Assembly: GCA_002392745.1 (NCBI GenBank)
Contig: DGHR01000014.1
Location: forward strand, 172,023 to 236,022
Length of the DNA stretch: 64,000 nt
Direction of reading: 5' to 3'
From: Bacteroidales bacterium UBA3843
GTDB taxonomy: Bacteria > Bacteroidota > Bacteroidia > Bacteroidales > Paludibacteraceae
Positions 15,040-22,987 of the stretch are shown in pieces. The translations under genes were made by a program, and so were the position numbers. The notes beneath the pieces are model-generated. The model saw nothing but the letters and a program-made list of their open reading frames with translations. It was not told where the DNA came from and did not search any database. Every line of letters begins with the position of its first letter. Position 1 is the first letter of the stretch.

Positions 15040-18030
15040 TTATTCTGTTTTAACGTGATACTGATAGACATTTAAAATCTGCTTCTTTTCATTCACAACA
15101 TGATAAGTTTCTATGAGTCGTCCTGCGGAGTCATAGGAATAATATGTAGTTATACCACGAGGATCAGTGATAGAACTAACACCTACATGTGGGATATAGG
15201 TATATGTGGTTGTCAGATTACCAATGGTCTTAGACACCGGATATATACCGTTCCATGTATAGTTTGTGGCTATTTTCCCGAATGGTTTGATGGCAGTAAG
15301 ACGATACATAAAATCGTAATTATATTCGCAATCAAGAGTATATCTGCTATCATGAGATAGAGTGCTTCCTTGTGCGTGAACCGGCTGGAAATCAGCAATT
15401 GGACTTGTGATAGATAATAGAAATGTTTTATACAAAAAGGGATAATACTTAATTTCGCCTATTGCTATTGCAGTATCTATTGGTTCTAATATTAAGGAAT
15501 CGTAGATATAGAAGGTGGAATCAAATGGAAACGAAGGGGATAGAGCTGGGGCTTGAACTCTCCGGGAATACAATTCCGCATACATTCCCATTGTGTAGAG
15601 ATTATAAGAGCCAGATGTGACATATTCCGTTCCGTCGTCATCAATATAACCGGATATACGCTCAATCGGAGTATTGATTCGATGAGTTTGAATCAATCTG
15701 GACAAGGGTTCCCACTGATCGCCATTATGAGTTCTAATATTGTCAGGATACGTATATTGAGTATAATGTGTTATCCATTTACTATCAACTAATGTCTCTC
15801 GAATGAGTCTTAATTTTTTGTCATGTAAGAAATTTTTATTAGTCGTCAGTGGGACTATCCCCTGCGAATAATCATTGTTCACTTCTTGTGTCATCACATC
15901 CGGATATATGAATAATTTCCGGGTAATAGGAGCTCCTCCATAATGAGAAAAAACAACAATGGTATCTACACACCCCAAATGTTGAGAGCCCATAGGAATT
16001 AATTCTGTCGGGAGCAAAGATACGCCATTATAAACCCATAGTACAGATTTAATTAAAGTATTACCCTTATAATATTTCTTGGATAATAATTTGCCTTTGG
16101 GGTGAATGTTTTCATCATAAGTCATCATTCCGGAAAGCATATGATATATACTGGAATTTGCATCGACATAAGTCCTGTTTATTGTCTCATTTCCAAAGGT
16201 TGTATATTGCTCCAAACCTGTATCATATAAATACGCATTTTTATGAATATCAGGCAATTGATTGTTCTGTATTCGTTCTTCTACATAGGAATACCCGATG
16301 TGTGTGTCCAATAAACTATAATTTGTCGGTGTGCTTATCATTGTCGGAATCCCGTATTCGCTCATTGGGTATACCTCCAACTTATTGAAATAAATTCCTG
16401 ACGAAGAATATGTACCTTCCTTATAATAGGAATACGTTCTTTTTTCAACGCGATTATTGTCGCCATCATATGTTTCTATCTGTGATATTCGTGCTCCTCC
16501 TATCATAAGATTATTCACGGATTGAGAATATAACTCTATATCTCTATATGAATTGAGGATTCGAAATCGCCTTTCTGTTCCAAACCTATTGGCTTCATAT
16601 GTATATACTTGTTTGCCTCCAGTAGGGAAGGAGACCTCATGTAATAAACCCTGCAAGGATGAATATTGCCAATAACCATACGAGTCTATTAGAGTATTGT
16701 ATTCATCATCTGTATCCATATATATGCTAGGATATGTAGAGGGATGTCCGTAACTAAGTGTATATGTGCCACCCCCTGAAACAGCAACATTTGATAAAAA
16801 ACGCCAATGAAAACCGTATGTGCTGCCATTTAAATTGTGTGATTTATATTCATATGAGAGACTTGCACTGCGAATCAGTCTGCCATCGGAGACAACATGA
16901 ATAGAATCTAATTTATAGTTGCTTTTGCACAAATTATAGTGGGCGTGATCGTACATTTTCTTCGACAATGAATTATAAAAACGTATCAATAACGGATTTT
17001 CTCCTGAAACACGAATAGAGTCCAGAATACATTCTTTTGTAAAGTTATATTTAAGATGAAGGTCTAATGGTGGAATCGGAGTGTAGGTTTCTTGTTTTGC
17101 AAATAAATCGTAGTACATACCAAACACTAATAAGTGATCGTTCGTCAGACGATCCGTATATTCGTGACCTTTGTAGTAGTAAGTAATCGTACGTTTGTTT
17201 GGTGCTATTATTTTGGTGAGATACCATGCAGAAATAGATGGCGGAACTTGTTTTATTTGTTGCTGACCATTTTTTAGTGCATATGAATATTCTAATGCAG
17301 ATACCTCTCCTCCAAAAATATATTTATACCCGTCTTTGGTTGTGATGGTGATCTTAGAGGAAGTTAATGGCATAGGAAGCTCTATAATTGCATTATCCGG
17401 TAAATTATCAATTGTTTGGGATAAATCTACTTTCACATAGTCTCCGCTTAAAATAGTTGCTTCTCCATTATTATTAATTATGAATGTACCTTGATATCCA
17501 AGAAAATTAAAATGGAAAATATCCGGTTGATAATCTACATCAGTCGTACAACTCTCTCCGATTGTGAAACCTAAAGTAGGATTGCAGTCAATAATTGCAT
17601 TTGAGTTTTGGTCAAAAACATCATTTTTATTCAGGGTATGATTTGTCGTGAAATGATACATCCCTTCAACATATACGCCAACAGCTTGCATATAGCGGAA
17701 GATTTCATCTGGATAATTTCGAACTTCTCGCGTTATACAACCACCCACCTGTAAGTGCCAGTTATATCCGACATAGCCGGAATTCTTACATGGTTTGAAG
17801 CCGTCAGATGTGTATATTAAAGCAAGCTTTATATTAAAATCAGGCTCCTCTAATGTGTATATAGGAATGGGAAAATTAATCTGTCCTGTAAACAAAGATG
17901 TTCCGATTTCTCCATAGCGGATCATATCTGTTGTGCTTACAGAGGTCATGTTATCTATGTAGAAATCTCGAGCAAAAACACTCGTAGTTCCTATAACAGC
18001 GAATAGTATGATAATTATTCTTTTCTTCAT
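15040..18030 (-). CDS. RHS-family secreted protein, upstream half of a two-gene RHS system
   Basis: A 996-residue protein with signal peptide (1-20). Early residues carry a YNWHLQVGGCITREVRNYPDE motif, a variant of the G-W-x-L-x-x-G-G-x-I-x-R signature at the N-terminus of Bacteroidota RHS and SpvB-like proteins. YD-type repeats appear through the C-terminal half and it ends with YYSYDSAGRLIETYHVV. It has no RHS core and no variable C-terminal domain. The next gene starts 2 bp later and supplies DUF6443, the core and the effector, so the two may build one shell from separate chains. It starts 3 bp after the preceding gene's stop. Strongly AT-rich. Confidence 0.85.
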   Translation of the reverse strand: MKKRIIIILFAVIGTTSVFARDFYIDNMTSVSTTDMIRYGEIGTSLFTGQINFPIPIYTLEEPDFNIKLALIYTSDGFKPCKNSGYVGYNWHLQVGGCITREVRNYPDEIFRYMQAVGVYVEGMYHFTTNHTLNKNDVFDQNSNAIIDCNPTLGFTIGESCTTDVDYQPDIFHFNFLGYQGTFIINNNGEATILSGDYVKVDLSQTIDNLPDNAIIELPMPLTSSKITITTKDGYKYIFGGEVSALEYSYALKNGQQQIKQVPPSISAWYLTKIIAPNKRTITYYYKGHEYTDRLTNDHLLVFGMYYDLFAKQETYTPIPPLDLHLKYNFTKECILDSIRVSGENPLLIRFYNSLSKKMYDHAHYNLCKSNYKLDSIHVVSDGRLIRSASLSYEYKSHNLNGSTYGFHWRFLSNVAVSGGGTYTLSYGHPSTYPSIYMDTDDEYNTLIDSYGYWQYSSLQGLLHEVSFPTGGKQVYTYEANRFGTERRFRILNSYRDIELYSQSVNNLMIGGARISQIETYDGDNNRVEKRTYSYYKEGTYSSSGIYFNKLEVYPMSEYGIPTMISTPTNYSLLDTHIGYSYVEERIQNNQLPDIHKNAYLYDTGLEQYTTFGNETINRTYVDANSSIYHMLSGMMTYDENIHPKGKLLSKKYYKGNTLIKSVLWVYNGVSLLPTELIPMGSQHLGCVDTIVVFSHYGGAPITRKLFIYPDVMTQEVNNDYSQGIVPLTTNKNFLHDKKLRLIRETLVDSKWITHYTQYTYPDNIRTHNGDQWEPLSRLIQTHRINTPIERISGYIDDDGTEYVTSGSYNLYTMGMYAELYSRRVQAPALSPSFPFDSTFYIYDSLILEPIDTAIAIGEIKYYPFLYKTFLLSITSPIADFQPVHAQGSTLSHDSRYTLDCEYNYDFMYRLTAIKPFGKIATNYTWNGIYPVSKTIGNLTTTYTYIPHVGVSSITDPRGITTYYSYDSAGRLIETYHVVNEKKQILNVYQYHVKTE

Positions 18031-18033
18031 ATC

Positions 18034-19062
18034 TTACAATTTAATAATATTACCTGATACAACCATATCGTCTGCATGTATATATACCACATAGTTTCCT
18101 ACCGGCATTCCTGACATGTTTACGGATATACTATGAGGACCTTCTTCCTCCAATAGAACAGGTGTTTGATAGGTCGTAACTCCACCATCATAATGCAGCG
18201 ATATATATACCTGCGCAGCACGGACAAGATGATAAGATACTTCAAGAATAGTGTACACAGGATTAGGCAAATACCGAACTTCTGTGATTAGCGAATCCAT
18301 TTGCTCGGTTGAGTCTTCCCGTATCTTTCTTATTTGTCGGATGTGCTCTAAATCCGTCGGTTCGGGAGGATAATAGTATGCGCAGGAAACTAAGTTAGTA
18401 TCTTGTTCTTTAATAGAATACTCTGTGACACTCTCCAAAAGCGGATAACGGCTATAGGGAGAATACCATTGATAGCAATCTGTACGTATCTGTGTGCGAT
18501 GAAGCGACTCAAAGTACTCCCTAACGGTATGGACGCGTAGAGCAGAATCAATGGTAATATTATCCGGCAATAATAGCTGACCTGTTGTATCTATCGTTGT
18601 GACACTTGTCCCTTCTATAGAAAAGGGTATTAGATGGCAGTATTGTCCTTCTCCAGTATAGTGGCAGACAAGTGAATCACCACAAGCGAACGGAAAAGCA
18701 AATAGAGGAATCGGCGTAGAAAAACGCACGCGCTTATTGGAAGACTCATAACCTCTCATCCAAAGTGTATCACCAACTGCACTATAGTAATAATTGACAT
18801 ACTCTTGGTGGCGGCCAAGAAACTCGGCATCCGAAGAAGAGAAAAAATCGGCTGACACCTGTGTTGCATTTTCAATGGCGAGATAAGAAAAATCCCAGAT
18901 ATCTTTCCCGTTGTTTTCTGGAATATCAATCGCCGGAAGTTTATAGAGGAATAAGCTGTCAGTCCGATTAGGAATGTGTTGCTCCACCGTTAATACTTGT
19001 GCATTAACGGCAGGCAACAGACAAAATGAGCAGAAAAAGAATAACAGGTATTTGTTGTTCAT
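18034..19062 (-). CDS. Secreted protein with T9SS type A-like sorting domain, first gene of the RHS module
   Basis: A 342-residue protein (MNNKYLLFFFCSFCLLPAVNA signal peptide). The last 80 residues look like a type A sorting domain: RYLPNPVYTILEVSYHLVR, a central G-G, then GMPVGNYVVYIHADD and a Lys-Leu end, which directs proteins to the type IX secretion system. The central part (about 25-255) is of unknown fold with many Tyr and Asp. It stands between the DUF3244 gene (stop 3 bp before an alternative ATG at 19074) and the RHS genes. It may be the cell-surface or secretion adaptor of the module; this is inference. Confidence 0.75.
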   Translation of the reverse strand: MNNKYLLFFFCSFCLLPAVNAQVLTVEQHIPNRTDSLFLYKLPAIDIPENNGKDIWDFSYLAIENATQVSADFFSSSDAEFLGRHQEYVNYYYSAVGDTLWMRGYESSNKRVRFSTPIPLFAFPFACGDSLVCHYTGEGQYCHLIPFSIEGTSVTTIDTTGQLLLPDNITIDSALRVHTVREYFESLHRTQIRTDCYQWYSPYSRYPLLESVTEYSIKEQDTNLVSCAYYYPPEPTDLEHIRQIRKIREDSTEQMDSLITEVRYLPNPVYTILEVSYHLVRAAQVYISLHYDGGVTTYQTPVLLEEEGPHSISVNMSGMPVGNYVVYIHADDMVVSGNIIKL

Positions 19063-19077
19063 ATGCGCATGCATAAT

Positions 19078-19464
19078 TTATTCCACATCAAAATTGCCGA
19101 CGAGCAAGCCTCCGTCGGTTTCAATCTCCAGACTGTATGAGCCGGCGGAGAGTAGTTCGGTGGTGGCAGAGGAGAAGAAACGGTTGACAACAAGACCTCC
19201 TTGTTTATATACGCGCAACTGCGCACCCGTGATAGCCGGTTCCTCGATAGAAACACTCAGCGTCCTTCCGTCAACCGTCGCACGGAAATCATTGGGTCGG
19301 GGAGGAGTCTTATCTTCTTTGTCCGCTCCGTCTAAGGGATCGTCTCCATGAATAATTCCGACACTGACTACTTCCGTTAATGGAATTTCGATTTCTTCTG
19401 CGCGAAGTGCGCAAGGCATAGCAATGAGTACGCCCAATGCTAAAGCAAGAAATTTTGTTTTCAT
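19078..19464 (-). CDS. DUF3244-like small secreted protein
   Basis: A 128-residue protein with signal peptide (MKTKFLALALGVLIAMPCALRAE). The mature part ends in a small beta-sandwich pattern (ATVDGRTLSVSIEEPAITGAQLRVYKQGG, then SAGSYSLEIETDGG), matching what I recall of the Bacteroidota DUF3244 family, whose role is unknown. It follows a TPR-HTH membrane protein gene and has its own consensus promoter. Its 3' end is duplicated at 9595-9645. The RHS module follows without a gap and probably shares its promoter. Start at 19464 chosen because it begins the signal peptide; the in-frame ATG at 19518 lies near the transcription start. Confidence 0.75.
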   Translation of the reverse strand: MKTKFLALALGVLIAMPCALRAEEIEIPLTEVVSVGIIHGDDPLDGADKEDKTPPRPNDFRATVDGRTLSVSIEEPAITGAQLRVYKQGGLVVNRFFSSATTELLSAGSYSLEIETDGGLLVGNFDVE

Positions 19465-19501
19465 GATAGATATGTTTTTATAGTTGAACAAAATAAAAAA
19501 A

Positions 19502-19531
19502 CACCGCCAAACTTTCAATTGTTTGACGGTG
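19502..19531 (-). terminator. Hairpin with T-tract at the start of the DUF3244 leader
   Basis: An 11-bp stem (19502-19512 with 19521-19531, one G-U pair) and 8-nt loop, followed on the minus strand by TTTTTTTATTTT. It directly abuts the -7 box at 19532. It could terminate upstream transcription, or act as an attenuator if the transcript includes the whole stem. Confidence 0.65.
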
Positions 19532-19563
19532 CAAAATTACAATGTTTTTTGTAAACTCACAAA
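19532..19563 (-). promoter_or_regulatory. Promoter of the DUF3244-RHS operon
   Basis: Minus strand: -33 TTTG (19560-19563), 20-bp spacer containing a central CAAA, -7 TAATTTTG (19532-19539). Confidence 0.8.
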
Positions 19564-19568
19564 TATTA

Positions 19569-19636
19569 GCGTGGATAATTGCTTTTGTGTAATTGACTAA
19601 TAATCTGCAAGTTGTGATTTTTTGGCGTGGATAATT
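19569..19636. promoter_or_regulatory. Paired 12-bp direct repeat upstream of the DUF3244 promoter
   Basis: GCGTGGATAATT occurs at 19569-19580 and again at 19625-19636, 56 bp apart and immediately upstream of the -33 box. The spacing is about five helical turns, so it may be a pair of operator sites. Confidence 0.55.
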
Positions 19637-19660
19637 TTACAAACGAGTATGTCTTTAAAA

Positions 19661-21157
19661 TTAATTGATGGCCAAATTGATTAGAAAATTACGCAATTCG
19701 ACACTATTAGTCCCTAATTTGCTTGCTGTACGATTCTTTAAATTTCTTATTCCACTTTTGGCATAGCATAGAAGATCAGCCAGTCGTGTACCACTCGGGT
19801 CCTCTATCAATACTAAAATGCACAACCGAATTTCTTTTTCGGATAGGTGATATATACTCTGCAGTTTTATTACCAGCATCCCCAGATTGTCGTTTATTAA
19901 CTTACTCATAGCATCAAAATCCTTCCAATGTATATTATTGGGAAAATCTTCTGCCTGAGACAATATAGTACAGTATTTCTCTATACGGAGAGCCAAAGAA
20001 GTAGTATATTCTGTATGCTCATGTCTGATTTGTTCCTGTCTTTGTATTTCTGCATCGTTCATATTTTGCAAATCATCCACCTGTTGGGAAAGCAACCTGT
20101 GTTGGCGATGTTTACGCCGAACATATAGCCCTATTATCAAACCTATTATGGTAGTCGTAATAATAATCGCATAAAGCCATTGGAAATCCGTTTTGCGATT
20201 GAGGTCTTGCTTAAGTAATTCTACTGCAATTGTTAGTTTGTGATGCAGAGGGTTAAGAATCTCAAATTCAATGTCCGAACGCTCTCCTGATAACCTGATG
20301 ACTTCATCATTGGTCAATGTGCTATCGCCATTAATAATAATGAACATCATATTATATTTATCTTGTTTGGAGGCATTAGGTAAGTTCATTACAAATTTCG
20401 CATAGGTTAATGCAGAATCTTTATTGTTCGTTTTCCATAATGCATTCGCTTTTAGCGCATATTCAGATGCAGTATGTTGGTGGTCGCCCAACGAAGCAGT
20501 CCGGGTAACCACGAGAACGGAATCATACAAATAGAGATTGTTATATAGTGCTGCTATAGTCAATGTAATGAAGGGTGATATCTCTTTATCAGAACACATA
20601 GAGGAAATAGAGTCAACCAATTTTAAAGTCTCTTCTTTTCTCCCTTGCTCGGCCAATTCAAAAGCCATATCATTGAGGGCGTAATAATAGTTGAGAGTGT
20701 CCCCGTTTTTGAGAAACATATCGGCAGAGCGTTCGAACATATCATACGAAAGCGGAAAATCCCCTGCCAGATGACATATATCCCCCATATTGCTATACAC
20801 GCGCCCGAGGATATGGTAATCGCGCGTGCGGGTGTGCGTGGCATCGATAAACACCTGCATGGCTTCCACCGGATTGTCCTTGGCGCGCAGCAGACGGCCG
20901 TAATGATAGCAGGACAGAAGCCTACCCCCATCCCCTCCCTGGAGGGAAGGGAGTATAATAGAGGAAGATAGTGTATGGTACGCTTGGGCGAGGGTGGCGC
21001 TGTCGCCGCCATCGACACCATACATCTTGCCTTCGCGCCAGAGGCTGTCCGCCTTCGCGACCACATGCTGCGCATCACGCACCGAATCAGGAACACAAGA
21101 AGAAAGCATTGCTCCGAAAAGCAACACCGAAAAGACTATTTCGCGCGTAGAAGCCAT
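19661..21157 (-). CDS. TPR-transmembrane-HTH putative sensor regulator
   Basis: A 498-residue lipoprotein or membrane-anchored protein (signal with SSC at 20-21). TPR-like helices span about 30-300 (YSNMGDICHLAGDFPLSYDMFERSADMF). One transmembrane segment follows (WLYAIIITTTIIGLIIGLYV, about 328-347), then a coiled-coil stretch and a C-terminal LuxR-like helix-turn-helix (LSEKEIRLCILVLIEDPSGTRLADLLCYAKSGIRNLKNRTASKLG). The layout suits a one-protein sensor: periplasmic repeats, cytoplasmic DNA-binding end. It starts 3 bp after the ClC gene. The DUF3244 gene downstream is a plausible target. A 33-bp GC-rich palindromic tract (20921-20953) is inserted in frame within the repeats. Confidence 0.75.
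   Translation of the reverse strand: MASTREIVFSVLLFGAMLSSCVPDSVRDAQHVVAKADSLWREGKMYGVDGGDSATLAQAYHTLSSSIILPSLQGGDGGRLLSCYHYGRLLRAKDNPVEAMQVFIDATHTRTRDYHILGRVYSNMGDICHLAGDFPLSYDMFERSADMFLKNGDTLNYYYALNDMAFELAEQGRKEETLKLVDSISSMCSDKEISPFITLTIAALYNNLYLYDSVLVVTRTASLGDHQHTASEYALKANALWKTNNKDSALTYAKFVMNLPNASKQDKYNMMFIIINGDSTLTNDEVIRLSGERSDIEFEILNPLHHKLTIAVELLKQDLNRKTDFQWLYAIIITTTIIGLIIGLYVRRKHRQHRLLSQQVDDLQNMNDAEIQRQEQIRHEHTEYTTSLALRIEKYCTILSQAEDFPNNIHWKDFDAMSKLINDNLGMLVIKLQSIYHLSEKEIRLCILVLIEDPSGTRLADLLCYAKSGIRNLKNRTASKLGTNSVELRNFLINLAIN
20921..20953. repeat. GC-rich palindromic tract inside the TPR gene
   Basis: A C-rich then G-rich inverted repeat centred on TCCCTGGAGGGA. On the minus strand it is read in frame as SLQGGDGGR between TPR helices. 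It looks like one of the short dispersed palindromic repeats known in Bacteroidota genomes. Confidence 0.6.
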
Positions 21158-21160
21158 GGC

Positions 21161-22924
21161 TTATTCTTCGCTGAAATGCACCAGCACGTGGCGGTAAGAG
21201 TTGAAAATCTTGGATTTGGACACAAAGCCCAGATAGCGGCGGTCCTGGTCTACCACCGGCAGGTTCCACGCTCCCGTATCCTCAAACGTCTCCATCACTT
21301 TGTCCATCGGCAGGTCGAAACGCAGTACGGCCGGCGGAGAAGTCATCAGCTGACCCACCGTGAAACGTTTGTAGAGACGGGGCTGGAACATGATATTGCG
21401 CACCTCGTCCAGCAGCAGGATTCCCCGCAGACGGCCGTCATGGTCGATGACGGGGAAGATATTGCGCTTGCTCTCCGAGATAACCTTGACCAACTCGCCC
21501 AGCGTCATCTCCGGGAAGACCACCGTGAGGTCTGTCTCCAGCACATTGTCCATCTTGAGCAACGTGAGCACATTGCGGTCCTTGTTATGGGTAAGCAGTT
21601 CGCCCTTCTGCGCCAGACGCATCGCGTACAGCGAGTGAGGCTCGAACAACATGATAGTCAGATACGAGATAACGCTGACTATCATCAGGGGCATGAACAG
21701 ATGGTAGCCGCCCGTCAGCTCGGCGATGAGGAAGATACCCGTCAGCGGCGCGTGCATCACACCGGACATCAGACCCGCCATGCCCACCAACGCAAAATTA
21801 GCCTCCGGCACTGCCAGACCCGACATGTTCATGATACGCGCCGTCAGAAAACCCGTGATGGCTCCCATGAACAGCGAGGGAGCAAAGATTCCTCCCACGC
21901 CTCCGGCACCGTTGGTCGCTACTGACGCAACAATCTTGAAAAGTACGATGAAACCGAAATAAGTCAGCAATAACCATGTGCCGTTCCGTGCCGCCCATTC
22001 GTTATGCTCCAGCGGACTGTTTTCCAGCGCGGAAAGCGAGTCGTTGTTGATGAGTTGGCGGATGACATCATAGCCCTCGCCGTACAACGGAGGGAAGATA
22101 TAGATGAGCAGGCTCAGCGTGACACCCCCCACCAACAGCTTTGCCCACATATTGGTGATGGCATGTTTGAACCATCGCTCCAGACCGTTCATCCCGCGCG
22201 TGAAATAGAGACTGACAAACCCGCAGACCAGACCCAGCACCAGATACCAGGGGATATTGGTGATTTGCCATTGATAGTTGGTCATCTGCGGGAACATCGG
22301 CTCTACGCCGGTCAGTATATACGAGATAGCCGTAGCCGTGACCGACGAGATAAGCAACGGCGCCACGGACGTCATGGTCAGATCCATCATCAGCACCTCC
22401 AGCGTGAACACCAGACCAGCGATGGGCGCCTTGAAGATACCGCCTACAGCACCGGCGGCGCCGCAACCGATCATCAGCATCATCGTCTTCTGGTCCAGAC
22501 GGAAGGCTTTTGCCAGATTGGAACCGATAGCCGCACCCGTCAGCACGATAGGCGCCTCCGCTCCGACAGAACCGCCGAAACCGATGGTCAGACCCGAACC
22601 GATAATAGACGACCACATGTTGTGCGCCTTGATAATCGATTTGCGCTGGGAGATAGCATAGAGAATCTTCGTGATACCGTGCGAGATGTCGTCGCGTACC
22701 ACATATTTGACAAACAGCGCCGCCAGCGTGATACCTATAATAGGCGTAATGAGGTACCACCATGTGTGACCGTCACCAATCAGACGGTTCTCTACAAACT
22801 GCTGAATCAGATGGATGAGCGATTTGAGAAGGGCGGCGGCAATTGCAGAGAACACACCTACGAAAAACGACAAGAGGAGCACCAAGTGCTTCTCGCTGAT
22901 GTGGCGCTCGCGCCACTCAATCAT
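21161..22924 (-). CDS. ClC-family chloride channel or transporter with CBS domains
   Basis: A 587-residue inner-membrane protein. The membrane core (about 10-430) carries GSGLTIGFGGSVGAEAP, with the gating Glu at residue 123, then GCGAAGAVGGIFKAPIAG, and NGAGGVGGIFAPSLFMGA further on. These are the selectivity-filter regions of ClC proteins. The gating Glu is present. Two CBS domains occupy about 445-587. A TTG start at 22948 would add eight residues but lies inside the heptamer repeat; the ATG at 22924 gives MIEWRERHISEKH, a usual ClC beginning. It lies 63 bp after obgE and is followed by the TPR regulator. Confidence 0.92.
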   Translation of the reverse strand: MIEWRERHISEKHLVLLLSFFVGVFSAIAAALLKSLIHLIQQFVENRLIGDGHTWWYLITPIIGITLAALFVKYVVRDDISHGITKILYAISQRKSIIKAHNMWSSIIGSGLTIGFGGSVGAEAPIVLTGAAIGSNLAKAFRLDQKTMMLMIGCGAAGAVGGIFKAPIAGLVFTLEVLMMDLTMTSVAPLLISSVTATAISYILTGVEPMFPQMTNYQWQITNIPWYLVLGLVCGFVSLYFTRGMNGLERWFKHAITNMWAKLLVGGVTLSLLIYIFPPLYGEGYDVIRQLINNDSLSALENSPLEHNEWAARNGTWLLLTYFGFIVLFKIVASVATNGAGGVGGIFAPSLFMGAITGFLTARIMNMSGLAVPEANFALVGMAGLMSGVMHAPLTGIFLIAELTGGYHLFMPLMIVSVISYLTIMLFEPHSLYAMRLAQKGELLTHNKDRNVLTLLKMDNVLETDLTVVFPEMTLGELVKVISESKRNIFPVIDHDGRLRGILLLDEVRNIMFQPRLYKRFTVGQLMTSPPAVLRFDLPMDKVMETFEDTGAWNLPVVDQDRRYLGFVSKSKIFNSYRHVLVHFSEE

Positions 22925-22941
22925 CCTATCGTACCAAGAAT

Positions 22942-22983
22942 TTACCAATTACCAATCACCAATTACCAATCACCAATTACCAA
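22942..22983 (+). repeat. Heptamer tandem repeat, 6 units
   Basis: Six in-phase 7-mers (TTACCAA, TCACCAA alternating) between obgE and the ClC gene. Confidence 0.93.
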
Positions 22984-22987
22984 TATC

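Noticed and set aside
9682..19080. RHS module as an insertion sequence or prophage
   Set aside because: No transposase, integrase, terminal inverted repeats or phage genes are visible; only the duplicated gene end supports mobility.
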